Part shown: positions 10,169 to 18,814 of the stretch, piece after piece | How the letters are laid out: each line of letters starts with the position of its first letter | Position numbering within the stretch: position 1 is the first letter of the stretch | Notes under the pieces: model-generated | Told to the model about the DNA's origin: nothing | Databases searched by the model: none | The model's input: the letters and a program-made list of their open reading frames with translations, nothing else | Program-made: the position numbers and the translations under genes | Assembly: GCA_947585965.1 (NCBI GenBank) | Contig: CANPXK010000020.1 | Coordinates: 1 to 36,655 of the forward strand | Length of the DNA: 36,655 nucleotides | Direction: 5' to 3' | Origin: an uncultured Clostridia bacterium | GTDB taxonomy: Bacteria; Bacillota; Clostridia; Oscillospirales; Acutalibacteraceae

Positions 10169-10705
10169 ATGAACTTAAAGGTTTTAATTATTATAATTCT
10201 CATTGTATTAGCTGTTGCTGCCACCATTGTATCTGTTGTCTATATTTGCAACAAAAAAGCTGAAAATAAAAAATGCCAACGTGCGGCATCTCATATATTG
10301 AAAGAAAAATATTTGTATGAATCTATTATTAATCCTTGGTTAGAGAATGGTGATATATCAAAGATATATACCGTCAGAATGATGGTATATGTGAAGAACA
10401 TCAGTGTTAAACCTAAGGATGGATTTGTATTTGATGTCAGTGATAAAGTGAGTTTTGGGCGTAAGCACGGATGTAATGTAATTCTGAACGAGGCAACTGT
10501 TTCCGGGGAACACTGTGTGATTTTTATGAAGGATAATGCAGCCTATATCACTGATAAATCAGCTAATGGTACAATTTTGAAAAGAGGGTTGTATCGTGTT
10601 GAATTAAATAACAGTACCTATGAGCTTTCCAACAGAGATATTATTATTGTGGGAAGTACACGCTTCAAGCTGGTGTTTTTTTGGTTTGACGGAAGACTGT
10701 TATAA
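10169..10705 (+). CDS. Membrane-anchored FHA-domain protein
   Basis: 178 residues: an N-terminal hydrophobic helix (about 5-25), a charged linker and an FHA domain at about 88-170. The FHA motifs are SFGRKHGCNV (phosphate-binding GR plus loop), SGEHC and DKSANGT with the conserved N-G-T. FHA domains bind phosphothreonine peptides, so this is a plausible reader of the kinase encoded 2 kb upstream. The start follows AGGAGGTGGCAGC. A second membrane-FHA gene of similar design lies at 20823, within the substrate region. Confidence 0.88.
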   Translation: MNLKVLIIIILIVLAVAATIVSVVYICNKKAENKKCQRAASHILKEKYLYESIINPWLENGDISKIYTVRMMVYVKNISVKPKDGFVFDVSDKVSFGRKHGCNVILNEATVSGEHCVIFMKDNAAYITDKSANGTILKRGLYRVELNNSTYELSNRDIIIVGSTRFKLVFFWFDGRLL

Positions 10706-10844
10706 AGACTCACGGTTTATTAGTTGCTTTATTCAAAAATTGTTTTAGTAATCTGCCCGGTGAGTATGAATATCTATATGATGTTGTTATCTTTTTGAAC
10801 CGGTAATGTATTGATGTTTTATTTTACGGAACGGAGAAGATTTT

Positions 10845-13800
10845 ATGCTTATTATGATTTTTAAGGACAAATCCTTTAAGGAATTTACTCTGCCGAATTC
10901 TGGAAATATTGACTATTCAATTATTTTAGACAAAGGTTTATTTGGTCTTGACGAGGATCTTGAAATTAAGCTTGAAAACATTTCAAAAAACTGGTTTCTG
11001 AAATCTGAAAAGTATTCTGTGTCTGTAAAAGGTATTATACATGAACAAATTAAATTACAGGATGAAATGATTATCAGTATTATTATCCCAAACGGAGATA
11101 CCCTGTCGGCACTTATTGTTGATTGTGAAATATCATTTATGGTTTTTGACAAATACAGATTGCCTGATAATATTATGATAAATGTTGGCAGTGATGAAAC
11201 TAACTTGATTAGATATAACTTTACGAATCTTGTTTCATCACGTCATTGTGATATCAGTATTATTAATAATAGGGTAAAGGTTGAGGATCATAGTCGAAAC
11301 GGCTTATATGTGAACCACAGAAAGATAAACGGAAGCTATGAATTAAAATCCGGTGATACAATTAATATTTTTGGTCTTAATATTGTAATTATAGGGGATA
11401 TATTGTGTATAGGAACAAGCTTTGGTAATGTTAAGATATCCGATATGCTTAAGTGCTATAGGCTTGACCCTATAAAGAAAAACTATAATATAAAGCATCA
11501 GGAATCTAAAATTCAATATTTTAACCGTGCTCCGAGGGTACTCCCAAATATAAATAAGGGCATAATTAAGATTGACCCGCCACCTTCACCTCAATTTTCT
11601 AAAAAGAAACCTCTATTTAATATTATAGGACCTTCATTTACTATGGCAATTCCCATGATGCTCGGAACAGGATTGTCCGTGTTCAGTTCAATGTATTCCG
11701 GAGCAGGGTCAAGTGCATTTATGTTTACCGGAATAATTACATCAGTGGGATCGGCAATTTTAGGTGCTGTTTGGGCTATAGTAAATCTAAGACAAACGAG
11801 GCGGGAGGAATTTGAAACTGAAAATACACGATATGAGGGCTATGGAAAATATCTGATAGATGTAGCAAATAAAATAAAAAAGCAATATTCAGAAAATGAA
11901 ACGGCACTTCATTCAATGTATCCTGCGGCTGATGAATGTGTTACATATGACAGAAACAGTCCCGCTCTGTGGAACAGAAATTTTTTTCATAAGGATTTTC
12001 TCTTTTGCCGTTTAGGATTGGGAGATTTACCCTTCCAGGTCAATATTTCTGTGCCCGAGGATAAATTTACTCTTATGAGGGATCAGCTTAAGGATAAACC
12101 TGAATTGATATATGAACAATTCAAAACACTGAAGAATGTACCGGTTGGAGTGGATTTAAAAAGTAATCCGCTGATAGGTGTTGTAGGAGAATATCATGAT
12201 ACATATGGAATAATTGATTCAATTATAACCCAAATTTCCGCTAATAACAGTTATACGGATGTGAAAATAGCCTTATGCGGCAGTGGAAATTATTCCGAAG
12301 GACACGAAAGGTGGAATTATATAAAATTTCTGCCACATAACTGGACAAGTAATAATTTAATAAGGTTTTATGCATCTGACAGATCCGAAAGCAGTGAAAT
12401 GCTTTATGAGCTTACAAATATAGTAAGACAAAGGGCGGAAAGTGAAGATAAAACAGAATTCGTGAAGCCACATATTGTACTCATTGTCACGGATGTAGCA
12501 CTGCTGGAGGATGAATTAATATCTAAATATGTTTTTGCTCCGAGTGAAAAACTGGGACTGACTACTATATTAGTTGCTGAGCATAGGGAAGAACTGCCTA
12601 ACAGTTGTAATATTATTATAGAGAAAACAAGTAGCTTTTCGGGAGTGTATAATACTCTTTCAACTGACGGAGACGCTAATGCCATAAATTTTGACAAGGT
12701 AAACAGGGTAAGTGTTGAAGAGTTTGCAAAGCGTCTTTCTAATATAAAAATTAATGAAATAGAGAGTGATTCAAGTATTCCGACTAAGCTTGATTTTTTT
12801 GAAATGTTGGATATTACTTCATTGGATGAACTTAACCTTATAGATTCATGGTGTAAGAATAGAACCTATAATAATATGCGTGCAGTGATTGGTAAAAAAA
12901 GCGGAGGACTTAATTGCTATCTTGATATTTATGAAAAATACCATGGACCACACGGACTGGTAGCAGGAACTACAGGTTCAGGTAAAAGTGAGATACTTCA
13001 GACATTTATTCTTTCACTTGCCACGAATTTCAGCCCTGAGGATGTTTCGTTCTTTATTATAGACTTCAAGGGCGGGGGAATGGCAAATTTATTCCTTGAG
13101 CTTCCTCATTTGATCGGAAGTATTTCAAACCTTGCCGGCAATCAGATAAGAAGGGCAATGATATCTATAAAAAGTGAAAATAATAGACGACAGATGCTGT
13201 TTAACGAATATGGAGTGAATAATATAGATGCCTACACAAGACTATACAAAAACGGAGAAGCAAAAAAGGCTATACCTCACCTTATAATAATTATTGATGA
13301 ATTTGCGGAAATGAAAAGAGAAGGCTCAGAGGAATATATCAATGAGCTGATCAGTGTTGCACAAATAGGAAGAAGTCTTGGAGTTCATCTTATTCTTGCA
13401 ACACAAAAGCCGAGTGGTACGGTTAGCGATAATATATGGTCAAACTCAAAATTCAAACTTTGCCTGAGAGTGCAGGACCGGAAGGACAGTAACGAAATGC
13501 TTCATAAGCCGGATGCAGCATATATAACTCAAGCAGGAAGATGTTATATTCAGGTGGGTAATGATGAATTATATGAATTGTTCCAATCAGGCTGGAGCGG
13601 AGCGGTTTATGACCCGGACAGAACCAATAAGGCTTCTATTGCAACAATGATAACATCCATCGGCAAAACAGCAGTTGTAGGTAACTATACCAAGCTTAAG
13701 AAAAAGGAGCATGATAAAAAAATCTGGTTTGATTCAATACTCAGGTCGATAGAAAATGCTGCATCGGATATTTTCGGTGAGAATGGGTTCAGGCTGATAA

Positions 13801-15842
13801 GCGAAAATAAGCTGTCCTCTGAAATGCTCGAAAAAATATATAAAATTTCCTCGGAAACTCTTATGGAGCAAGGCTATAATTTTGAGAGAAATGATGTATT
13901 TGAAAAATGTTTCGGCAATTTTGTTGCACTCATATCACAAGTTTGTAAAAATTCTGAGGATAAGGATGATATTGTAGATGAGATTATCCGCATGGCAGAG
14001 GAGAAAAATATACGTATGCCTGAGCTTAAGGAAAAAACTCAGCTTGAGGCAGTGGTTGAGTATATAGCGAAAACAGCAAAGGAAAACGGATACGAAAGGC
14101 AAAACAGCCTATGGCTGCCTGTTCTTCCACAACAGATTTTGCTTTCAGACATAATAGGTGATAATCAGTTTTTTTCGTCCTCATCATTTTCAAATGATGA
14201 AGATGTATTTTCACTTGAAGCCGTATTCGGTATGTATGATGATCCTGAAAATCAGGAACAGCTTCCGGCAAGTATCAATCTTGCCGATTCGGGTCATATT
14301 GCCATTTGCGGAGCGGTTACAAGCGGAAAAAGTACATTTCTTCAGACCTTTGCATATTCACTTCTAACAAAATATGATCCTTCGAAAATTAATTTTTATT
14401 TTCTTGATTTCAGCAGTAATATGCTATCCTGTTTTGAAAGTTTTCCTCATGTGGGGGATATTTTAACAAGTAATTCTTCTGATAAGGCTGATAAATTTTT
14501 TAATATGCTTACGGGTATTATGGAGGATCGCAAGAAAAAATTCGGTGGTGGAAATTATACTCAATATATAAAATCTACCTCGAAAAAAATACCGATAATA
14601 GTGATTGTAATAGATAATTATGCAAACTTTAAGGATAAAACTGAAAATAAGTTTGAAAATGCGCTGATAAGGATTTCAAGAGAAGGATTAAGCTATGGTA
14701 TATATCTTATAATATCCTCTGCCGGCTTCGGTATAAGTGAAATACCCAACCGTATCGGAGATAATATGAAGACAGTTGTAGCACTTGATATGGGTGATAA
14801 GTATAAATTTGCCGAGGTTTTCAGGAACAGTATTCGTCCGACAGTGCTTCCCGATAGTGAAAAAAAGGGAAGAGGGCTTATAGCTGTTGACGGCAGATTG
14901 CTTGAATTTCAGACAGCAATATCCGTTGAGGCAAAGGATGATTATGAAAGAAATGATATGATTAGGCAGACCGGTATAAGACTGGCATCGGAGTGGAAGG
15001 GAATAACTGCGGAAAGAATTCCGTTCATACCTGATAATGCAGGACTTTGTGATATTTCCTCCTTGGCAGAATATAAAGAAGCACTTGAAAGTGATAATCT
15101 ATTACCGTATGCCTACAGGCTTACAGATGCCTCGGTACATAGCATAGATCTGAGGTATAACTATTGTTATACCATACTTGGAAAAAGGCAGTCGGGAAAA
15201 ACAAATATTCTCAAGCTTCTTATATATGCTGCTCAGAAAAAGGGTGGAGATATAGTGATATATGAAAAGAACACAGATTTATTGAAGAAGATTTCCGAGA
15301 AATATAATGCCCGGTATATTGGTAGTGATAAAGAACTGTATTATTGGATAAAGGACTGCCTTATAAGTGTGTTTGTACACAGAAATGCAATAAAAAAGGA
15401 TTGTATTGCAAATGGTATGACAGAGGATGAAATTTTCGATGTTATGAAAGAGGAAAAGCCCGTTTTTATATTTATTGATGATCTTAAGGAGTTCTTCATA
15501 AGTGCCCAGAAGCCGTCGGATGGGATTGCTGAAATGGCATCCACACTCCAGAATCTTATATCGAAGGGAAGTCTGCATAATATATTTTTCTTCGGATGTC
15601 TCGATACGGAGGATTACGGAACGGTAACCGCTTATAAATTATATAATCCTTTTGTCAGCTACAAGAAGGGAATATTGACAGGTGCAAGCGTGAATTCTCA
15701 AAGAATATTTAATTTTCAGAATATACCCTTTAACGAGTTGTCAAAAAATCTTAAAAAGGGTATCGGTATAACAGTGTCAGATGAAGAAGAAGCCGTTGGA
15801 ATAAAACTTGCAATTCCTCTTGTAAGGAGGGAAGAACTTTGA
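10845..15842 (+). CDS. essC: Type VII secretion motor ATPase, EssC-type FHA-FtsK/SpoIIIE protein
   Basis: 1,665 residues. The N-terminal part has a beta-rich FHA-like module (1-95) and a clearer FHA domain (100-185, with SSRHC and DHSRNGLYVN). One or two membrane helices follow at 265-315 and then three FtsK/SpoIIIE ATPase domains. Walker A motifs are GTTGSGKSE (about 707), GAVTSGKST (about 1155) and GKRQSGKTN (about 1445). Walker B of the first is IIIIDEFAEM with a canonical D-E; the second (VIDNYANF) and third (FIDDLKEF) lack the catalytic glutamate. This is the organisation of EssC/EccC, the inner-membrane motor that recognises WXG100 substrates. Length fits the family (about 1,450-1,500) with a longer centre. 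A 139-bp non-coding gap precedes it. Confidence 0.95.
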   Translation: MLIMIFKDKSFKEFTLPNSGNIDYSIILDKGLFGLDEDLEIKLENISKNWFLKSEKYSVSVKGIIHEQIKLQDEMIISIIIPNGDTLSALIVDCEISFMVFDKYRLPDNIMINVGSDETNLIRYNFTNLVSSRHCDISIINNRVKVEDHSRNGLYVNHRKINGSYELKSGDTINIFGLNIVIIGDILCIGTSFGNVKISDMLKCYRLDPIKKNYNIKHQESKIQYFNRAPRVLPNINKGIIKIDPPPSPQFSKKKPLFNIIGPSFTMAIPMMLGTGLSVFSSMYSGAGSSAFMFTGIITSVGSAILGAVWAIVNLRQTRREEFETENTRYEGYGKYLIDVANKIKKQYSENETALHSMYPAADECVTYDRNSPALWNRNFFHKDFLFCRLGLGDLPFQVNISVPEDKFTLMRDQLKDKPELIYEQFKTLKNVPVGVDLKSNPLIGVVGEYHDTYGIIDSIITQISANNSYTDVKIALCGSGNYSEGHERWNYIKFLPHNWTSNNLIRFYASDRSESSEMLYELTNIVRQRAESEDKTEFVKPHIVLIVTDVALLEDELISKYVFAPSEKLGLTTILVAEHREELPNSCNIIIEKTSSFSGVYNTLSTDGDANAINFDKVNRVSVEEFAKRLSNIKINEIESDSSIPTKLDFFEMLDITSLDELNLIDSWCKNRTYNNMRAVIGKKSGGLNCYLDIYEKYHGPHGLVAGTTGSGKSEILQTFILSLATNFSPEDVSFFIIDFKGGGMANLFLELPHLIGSISNLAGNQIRRAMISIKSENNRRQMLFNEYGVNNIDAYTRLYKNGEAKKAIPHLIIIIDEFAEMKREGSEEYINELISVAQIGRSLGVHLILATQKPSGTVSDNIWSNSKFKLCLRVQDRKDSNEMLHKPDAAYITQAGRCYIQVGNDELYELFQSGWSGAVYDPDRTNKASIATMITSIGKTAVVGNYTKLKKKEHDKKIWFDSILRSIENAASDIFGENGFRLISENKLSSEMLEKIYKISSETLMEQGYNFERNDVFEKCFGNFVALISQVCKNSEDKDDIVDEIIRMAEEKNIRMPELKEKTQLEAVVEYIAKTAKENGYERQNSLWLPVLPQQILLSDIIGDNQFFSSSSFSNDEDVFSLEAVFGMYDDPENQEQLPASINLADSGHIAICGAVTSGKSTFLQTFAYSLLTKYDPSKINFYFLDFSSNMLSCFESFPHVGDILTSNSSDKADKFFNMLTGIMEDRKKKFGGGNYTQYIKSTSKKIPIIVIVIDNYANFKDKTENKFENALIRISREGLSYGIYLIISSAGFGISEIPNRIGDNMKTVVALDMGDKYKFAEVFRNSIRPTVLPDSEKKGRGLIAVDGRLLEFQTAISVEAKDDYERNDMIRQTGIRLASEWKGITAERIPFIPDNAGLCDISSLAEYKEALESDNLLPYAYRLTDASVHSIDLRYNYCYTILGKRQSGKTNILKLLIYAAQKKGGDIVIYEKNTDLLKKISEKYNARYIGSDKELYYWIKDCLISVFVHRNAIKKDCIANGMTEDEIFDVMKEEKPVFIFIDDLKEFFISAQKPSDGIAEMASTLQNLISKGSLHNIFFFGCLDTEDYGTVTAYKLYNPFVSYKKGILTGASVNSQRIFNFQNIPFNELSKNLKKGIGITVSDEEEAVGIKLAIPLVRREEL

Positions 15843-16552
15843 CCTCAGTGCTAATATTCAGCAGTCTGGAAGAGGAATTGAAAGAAATAACAGAGCATTA
15901 TAAGAATATTGCTGCTCGGCTTGACGATGATAATTGGATTTTTTATACGATATCAAAATCCGCAGAGTTATCAGAAGTTTTTATAAAAGCATTGAATATA
16001 GACGTCGCCTGTATTGATGTCACAGATAGGATGGGTGTAGTCGTTGCGGAAAATGTAAGAAGAAAATACCAAAACAGCTCGATAATAATAATATCGGATG
16101 AGAGCGTATCCCCGCTGTTATATATAAAGCCCTCCATATGTGCAAGTGCTCTTATACTCAGACCGTATAACAATACACATATTTCAATTCTGAGAGATGT
16201 TTTGATAGAATACAGGCGAAGTTATGTAAATGCCGATAGGAGCGATTGCTTTATCTTGGAGAACAGGGACGGTAAGCAACTTATACCGTATAACAAAATA
16301 TATTATTTTGAATCAAGGGAAAAGAAAATAGTATTGGGAACAGAGTTTGAGGAGATAAGCTTTTATGGAACATTGGATTGTCTTGAGGAAAAGCTTCCAT
16401 CGGGCTTTATACGGTGTCATCGAAGCTTTATTATTTCGGCGGATAAGATATCCTCGGTAAAGCTTTCATGCAATATTGTAAATCTCACAAACGGAAGTAT
16501 TATACCTGTTTCAAGAACATACAAGAATACGGTAAGGGGGGTACTGCATTGA
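15839..16552 (+). CDS. LytTR-family response regulator with degenerate receiver
   Basis: 237 residues from a TTG start that overlaps the essC stop (TTGA) and follows AAGGAGGG. Residues 1-130 have receiver-like alternation, with an aspartate in VACIDVTD, but the usual N-terminal acidic pair is replaced by SS and the conserved lysine of the KP motif by arginine (LILRPY); phosphorylation control is therefore doubtful. Residues about 137-237 form a LytTR DNA-binding domain (IYYFESREKKI, FIRCHRSFIISADKI, PVSRTYKNTV). No partner histidine kinase is visible. Its likely target is the repeat-containing promoter at 17491, upstream of the WXG100 genes. Embedding between essC and the yukD-like gene argues for locus-specific control. 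Confidence 0.88.
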   Translation: MTSVLIFSSLEEELKEITEHYKNIAARLDDDNWIFYTISKSAELSEVFIKALNIDVACIDVTDRMGVVVAENVRRKYQNSSIIIISDESVSPLLYIKPSICASALILRPYNNTHISILRDVLIEYRRSYVNADRSDCFILENRDGKQLIPYNKIYYFESREKKIVLGTEFEEISFYGTLDCLEEKLPSGFIRCHRSFIISADKISSVKLSCNIVNLTNGSIIPVSRTYKNTVRGVLH

Positions 16553-17241
16553 ATAATAATCCGAATGTATCATATTTGTTTACTTCCTCTGAGTTGACCG
16601 TTATGGTGTTGTCAATGGGATATAAAAATATAGTGGGATTTGACCTTGGCAGAAGTAATAACGATCTGAGCAGTATGATAAATACACTTAATTCAATGGT
16701 GAACAGAAATATCTATAAAAATACGGACAGATATTTTCATCTCAATGAACCGTATAGGGAAATGATAAAAATGATGTGTACAGCAGAGGAAATTCTTTGT
16801 ATTAAATTTAAAAATAACAGCTTTTCCGATTTGTGCTGCTATATTTCGGAAAATAGTATATTGGTGTGTGAATTGGCAGGTGGAAATAAAAAGATAAAAC
16901 TGACAGTCATGTCGCCCGATTCCCTATGGAATTTATTGAATGAGGGCAAGTGTCTGCCCATGCCTAAAAATGCAGAAGCAGTTTCAGAATATGAAACGGA
17001 TATGCTCCTTAAGGATGTTAATAGATCGCATGAAGGTGATTTTCTTATTCCTGATATGAATGTTTCGTTACGGATAGAAAAATATAATATTGTAACGGGA
17101 AAAAGGGCTGCCGTTGTTGCTATTGAAAAAGCATTGAATAACTATATATCGTATATAAAGTATGGCGATATTGTAAATTATGTTTATTCCCATGAGAAGT
17201 TAAAGGAAATTTTTTATGATATTCTGGAGATGAAATTATGA
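16549..17241 (+). CDS. Unknown conserved-position type VII locus protein (about 230 aa)
   Basis: The preferred start is TTG at 16549, overlapping the LytTR stop (TTGA) and preceded by AAGGGGGG; a longer frame from 16468 would overlap the upstream gene. The product is 230 residues, soluble, mixed alpha/beta, with no signal peptide or membrane helix. It begins with a segment reading SYLFTSSELTVMVLSMGY. Size and position recall substrate-specific cytosolic chaperones of the EspG type in mycobacterial ESX loci, but I see no diagnostic motif, so this is only a suggestion. It is translationally coupled at both ends (the downstream gene starts at its ATGA). Confidence 0.75.
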   Translation: MNNNPNVSYLFTSSELTVMVLSMGYKNIVGFDLGRSNNDLSSMINTLNSMVNRNIYKNTDRYFHLNEPYREMIKMMCTAEEILCIKFKNNSFSDLCCYISENSILVCELAGGNKKIKLTVMSPDSLWNLLNEGKCLPMPKNAEAVSEYETDMLLKDVNRSHEGDFLIPDMNVSLRIEKYNIVTGKRAAVVAIEKALNNYISYIKYGDIVNYVYSHEKLKEIFYDILEMKL

Positions 17242-17486
17242 TTGTTATTGAGGTCTATGCACCAATAATAGGAAAGCTTTATGATTTTAAGATAGACGAA
17301 AATGCTTCTGTCAGCGATTTAAAGGAGGAAATATGTGTTATGATTTGCCAGAAGGAACAGTATCCTGTAGTTAATAATATGGACGGGTTGCTTCTATTCA
17401 GCATAGATAAAAAAAGTATTCTTATAGACGAGCTTTCGTGTTCGGAAAACGGTATAATAAACAGTGAACGACTAATTATTGTCTGA
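17238..17486 (+). CDS. YukD/EsaB-like ubiquitin-fold protein
   Basis: 82 residues starting at ATGA over the preceding stop. The pattern of a first strand IVIEVYAP, a hairpin GKLYDFKID, a helix starting VSDLKEEI and a C-terminal strand SERLIIV is that of the YukD/EsaB ubiquitin-like family found in Firmicute type VII loci (usual length about 80). These proteins act in the cytosol, either as assembly factors with the EssB/EssC complex or as regulators. It is the last gene of the coupled essC-LytTR-unknown-yukD block. Identification is by length, position and strand pattern rather than by a catalytic motif. Confidence 0.78.
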   Translation: MIVIEVYAPIIGKLYDFKIDENASVSDLKEEICVMICQKEQYPVVNNMDGLLLFSIDKKSILIDELSCSENGIINSERLIIV

Positions 17487-17490
17487 TTGG

Positions 17491-17556
17491 TTGTTTGTAC
17501 TAAAAAACGTGTCGTTTGTCAGGAAAATAACATTATTTTTTAAATATGATTATAAT
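17491..17556 (+). promoter_or_regulatory. WXG100 operon promoter with 21-bp-spaced direct repeats (LytTR site candidate)
   Basis: A perfect -10 box TATAAT lies at 17551-17556 but no -35 box stands 17 bp upstream (the hexamer there is TAACAT). Instead T-T-GTTTGT (17491-17498) and T-C-GTTTGT (17512-17519) form a direct repeat with a 21-bp period. LytTR regulators bind direct repeats two helical turns apart and often replace a poor -35. A LytTR gene lies 1-1.7 kb upstream. The DNA pattern is seen; regulator assignment is inferred. Confidence 0.55.
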
Positions 17557-17562
17557 ATAATC

Positions 17563-17579
17563 AGTCGTTGAGAACGACT
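17563..17579 (+). promoter_or_regulatory. Perfect 5'-end hairpin of the WXG100 transcript
   Basis: AGTCGTT-GAG-AACGACT forms a 7-bp stem with a 3-nt loop. It begins 7 bp after the -10 box, so it would be the very 5' end of the mRNA, 13 bp before the AGGAGG of the first WXG100 gene. Such 5' hairpins often stabilise abundant messages; an operator role is the alternative. Confidence 0.6.
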
Positions 17580-17607
17580 AAAAATAAAAAACAGGAGGAT
17601 TTTTATT

Positions 17608-17910
17608 ATGTCGGAAATGGTAATTAATTCGTCAACAATTAAAGCACAGGCTGAGAATCTGAGCAATCTGAATGTTCAGTTTCAGTCGCAGGTGAACGAA
17701 CTCAAGAATATTGAGTCTACGCTCAATTCCAGCTGGGATGGTGAAGCAAGAGTAACCTTCCATAATGCTTTTACGTCAGACGTGGGTCAGATGGATAACT
17801 TTTATAAGGTTATTAGTCAGTATGTGGCAGCACTTATGAATATTGCTGCAAGATATGAGCAAGCAGAAGCAAAGAATGTTGATATTGCATCAACAAGAAC
17901 ATACAGATAA
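17608..17910 (+). CDS. WXG100-family secreted protein (trio 1, member A)
   Basis: 100 residues, all helical, with the central turn SSWDGEA (a W-x-G) near residue 43 and the C-terminal YEQAE at the position of the YxxxD/E type VII secretion signal. These features and the length define an EsxA-like protein, exported through EssC as a helical-hairpin dimer. It has the strongest ribosome site (ACAGGAGGA) and its own promoter, as expected for the most abundant substrate. It is followed 17 bp later by a partner lacking the tryptophan, a usual heterodimer arrangement. Confidence 0.95.
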   Translation: MSEMVINSSTIKAQAENLSNLNVQFQSQVNELKNIESTLNSSWDGEARVTFHNAFTSDVGQMDNFYKVISQYVAALMNIAARYEQAEAKNVDIASTRTYR

Positions 17911-17927
17911 GAAAGGGGAAATGATTT

Positions 17928-18242
17928 ATGGCAGATGTAGAATTTAAGGTATCAACGGAACAGCTTGCTTCGACGGCAAATGAGTTGGCAAGTACAGGTT
18001 CAACAATCAGTAACCTGACAGCTGAAATGGTTAATATATCAACTCAGCTTGCACCATGCTCAAGTGAAACAACACAGGTATTTATAAGTAAGCTTAATGC
18101 ACTTGAACCGAGTATCCAGAAGATTAACAGTATGATTCAGGAACACGTGAACGATATTGAACAGATCATAAATGAATACAGCCAGGCTGAAACACAAAAT
18201 GTGCAAGAGGCGGAGGCACTTCAGACAGATATCATTTCATAA
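17928..18242 (+). CDS. WXG100-like partner lacking the WXG turn (trio 1, member B)
   Basis: 104 residues, two predicted helices joined at APCSSE, where the W-x-G would be expected; the tryptophan is absent. The C-terminus reads YSQAETQN and then EALQTDIIS. The same tail pattern YxxAExxNxxxAxxLxxxxI(S/E) recurs in the proteins at 20126 and 21686, so the three form a distinct subfamily. It starts 17 bp after member A with GAAAGGGGAA upstream and is probably its heterodimer partner. Confidence 0.88.
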   Translation: MADVEFKVSTEQLASTANELASTGSTISNLTAEMVNISTQLAPCSSETTQVFISKLNALEPSIQKINSMIQEHVNDIEQIINEYSQAETQNVQEAEALQTDIIS

Positions 18243-18263
18243 TTCTTGTTTTATGGGAGTCAC

Positions 18264-18293
18264 AAGCTCTACCTGTTTTAATAGGTGGAGCTT
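18264..18293 (+). terminator. Hairpin after the first WXG100 pair, likely attenuating terminator
   Basis: AAGCTCTACCT (18264-18274) pairs with AGGTGGAGCTT (18283-18293) over an 8-nt loop, with one G-U pair. Only TTTGG follows, so termination would be partial. Placed directly after the two most strongly expressed small genes, it may lower read-through into the rest of the operon. It overlaps an upstream TTG of the next frame, another reason to start that gene at 18347. Confidence 0.6.
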
Positions 18294-18346
18294 TGGCGTA
18301 CCATAAAATATCGAAAGGTCAGAGAGATAACCCGGAGTCGGATATT

Positions 18347-18691
18347 ATGATAATTGATTATGGTTTACTTTATGAAAACGGAACAATGTTGGGAAAACAG
18401 GGCAGAGAATTGAGTTCTGTTTCTGAGAGATTTATAAAGCTTAAGGAAACGGTTTTGCAATATGACGATTTTCAATTGCTTGCTGCTGATTTTGAGAAAG
18501 TATCTGAGGAACTTTCAAAATGTGCAGATTCGCTTTATAAAATCAAAATGATTTTATGTGATATTGCTGAGACATACCGAAGTACAGAAGAAGAACTCAG
18601 TAATTCGCTGTATATGCCCGGCTGCATTGAAAAGGTTGATTTTCCGATTGTAAATGAACTGGGAGAGTTGCCGGAAATACCATTTGGTTGA
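18347..18691 (+). CDS. Small helical WXG100-like protein (trio 1, member C)
   Basis: The start chosen is ATG 18347, with GGAG nine bases upstream; an in-frame TTG at 18293 lies inside the hairpin. The 114-residue product is helical and lacks W-x-G. Its segment TYRSTEEEL resembles TYKSTELGL in the N-terminal domain of the candidate effector at 22511, and the preceding helix spacing also matches. It could be an orphan effector-type targeting domain or a substrate adaptor. The C-terminal 20 residues are proline-rich and non-helical. Confidence 0.75.
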   Translation: MIIDYGLLYENGTMLGKQGRELSSVSERFIKLKETVLQYDDFQLLAADFEKVSEELSKCADSLYKIKMILCDIAETYRSTEEELSNSLYMPGCIEKVDFPIVNELGELPEIPFG

Positions 18692-18814
18692 TTTGGTAAG
18701 GAATTATTTGAAGTCAGAATTCAATATCCCAAAATATATATCAGTTTAGGTTTCAGAAATTTTGAAGCATTAGTGTTACTATTGTAAAAATAATCGTAGA
18801 TCAGGTGAATTGAA

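Noticed and set aside
10706-10844. Promoter or LytTR repeat upstream of essC
   Set aside because: TTGAAC at 10795 has no acceptable -10 box 17 bp on, and the TTGCTTTA/TTGTTTTA pair is spaced 16 bp, not 21; too weak to call.
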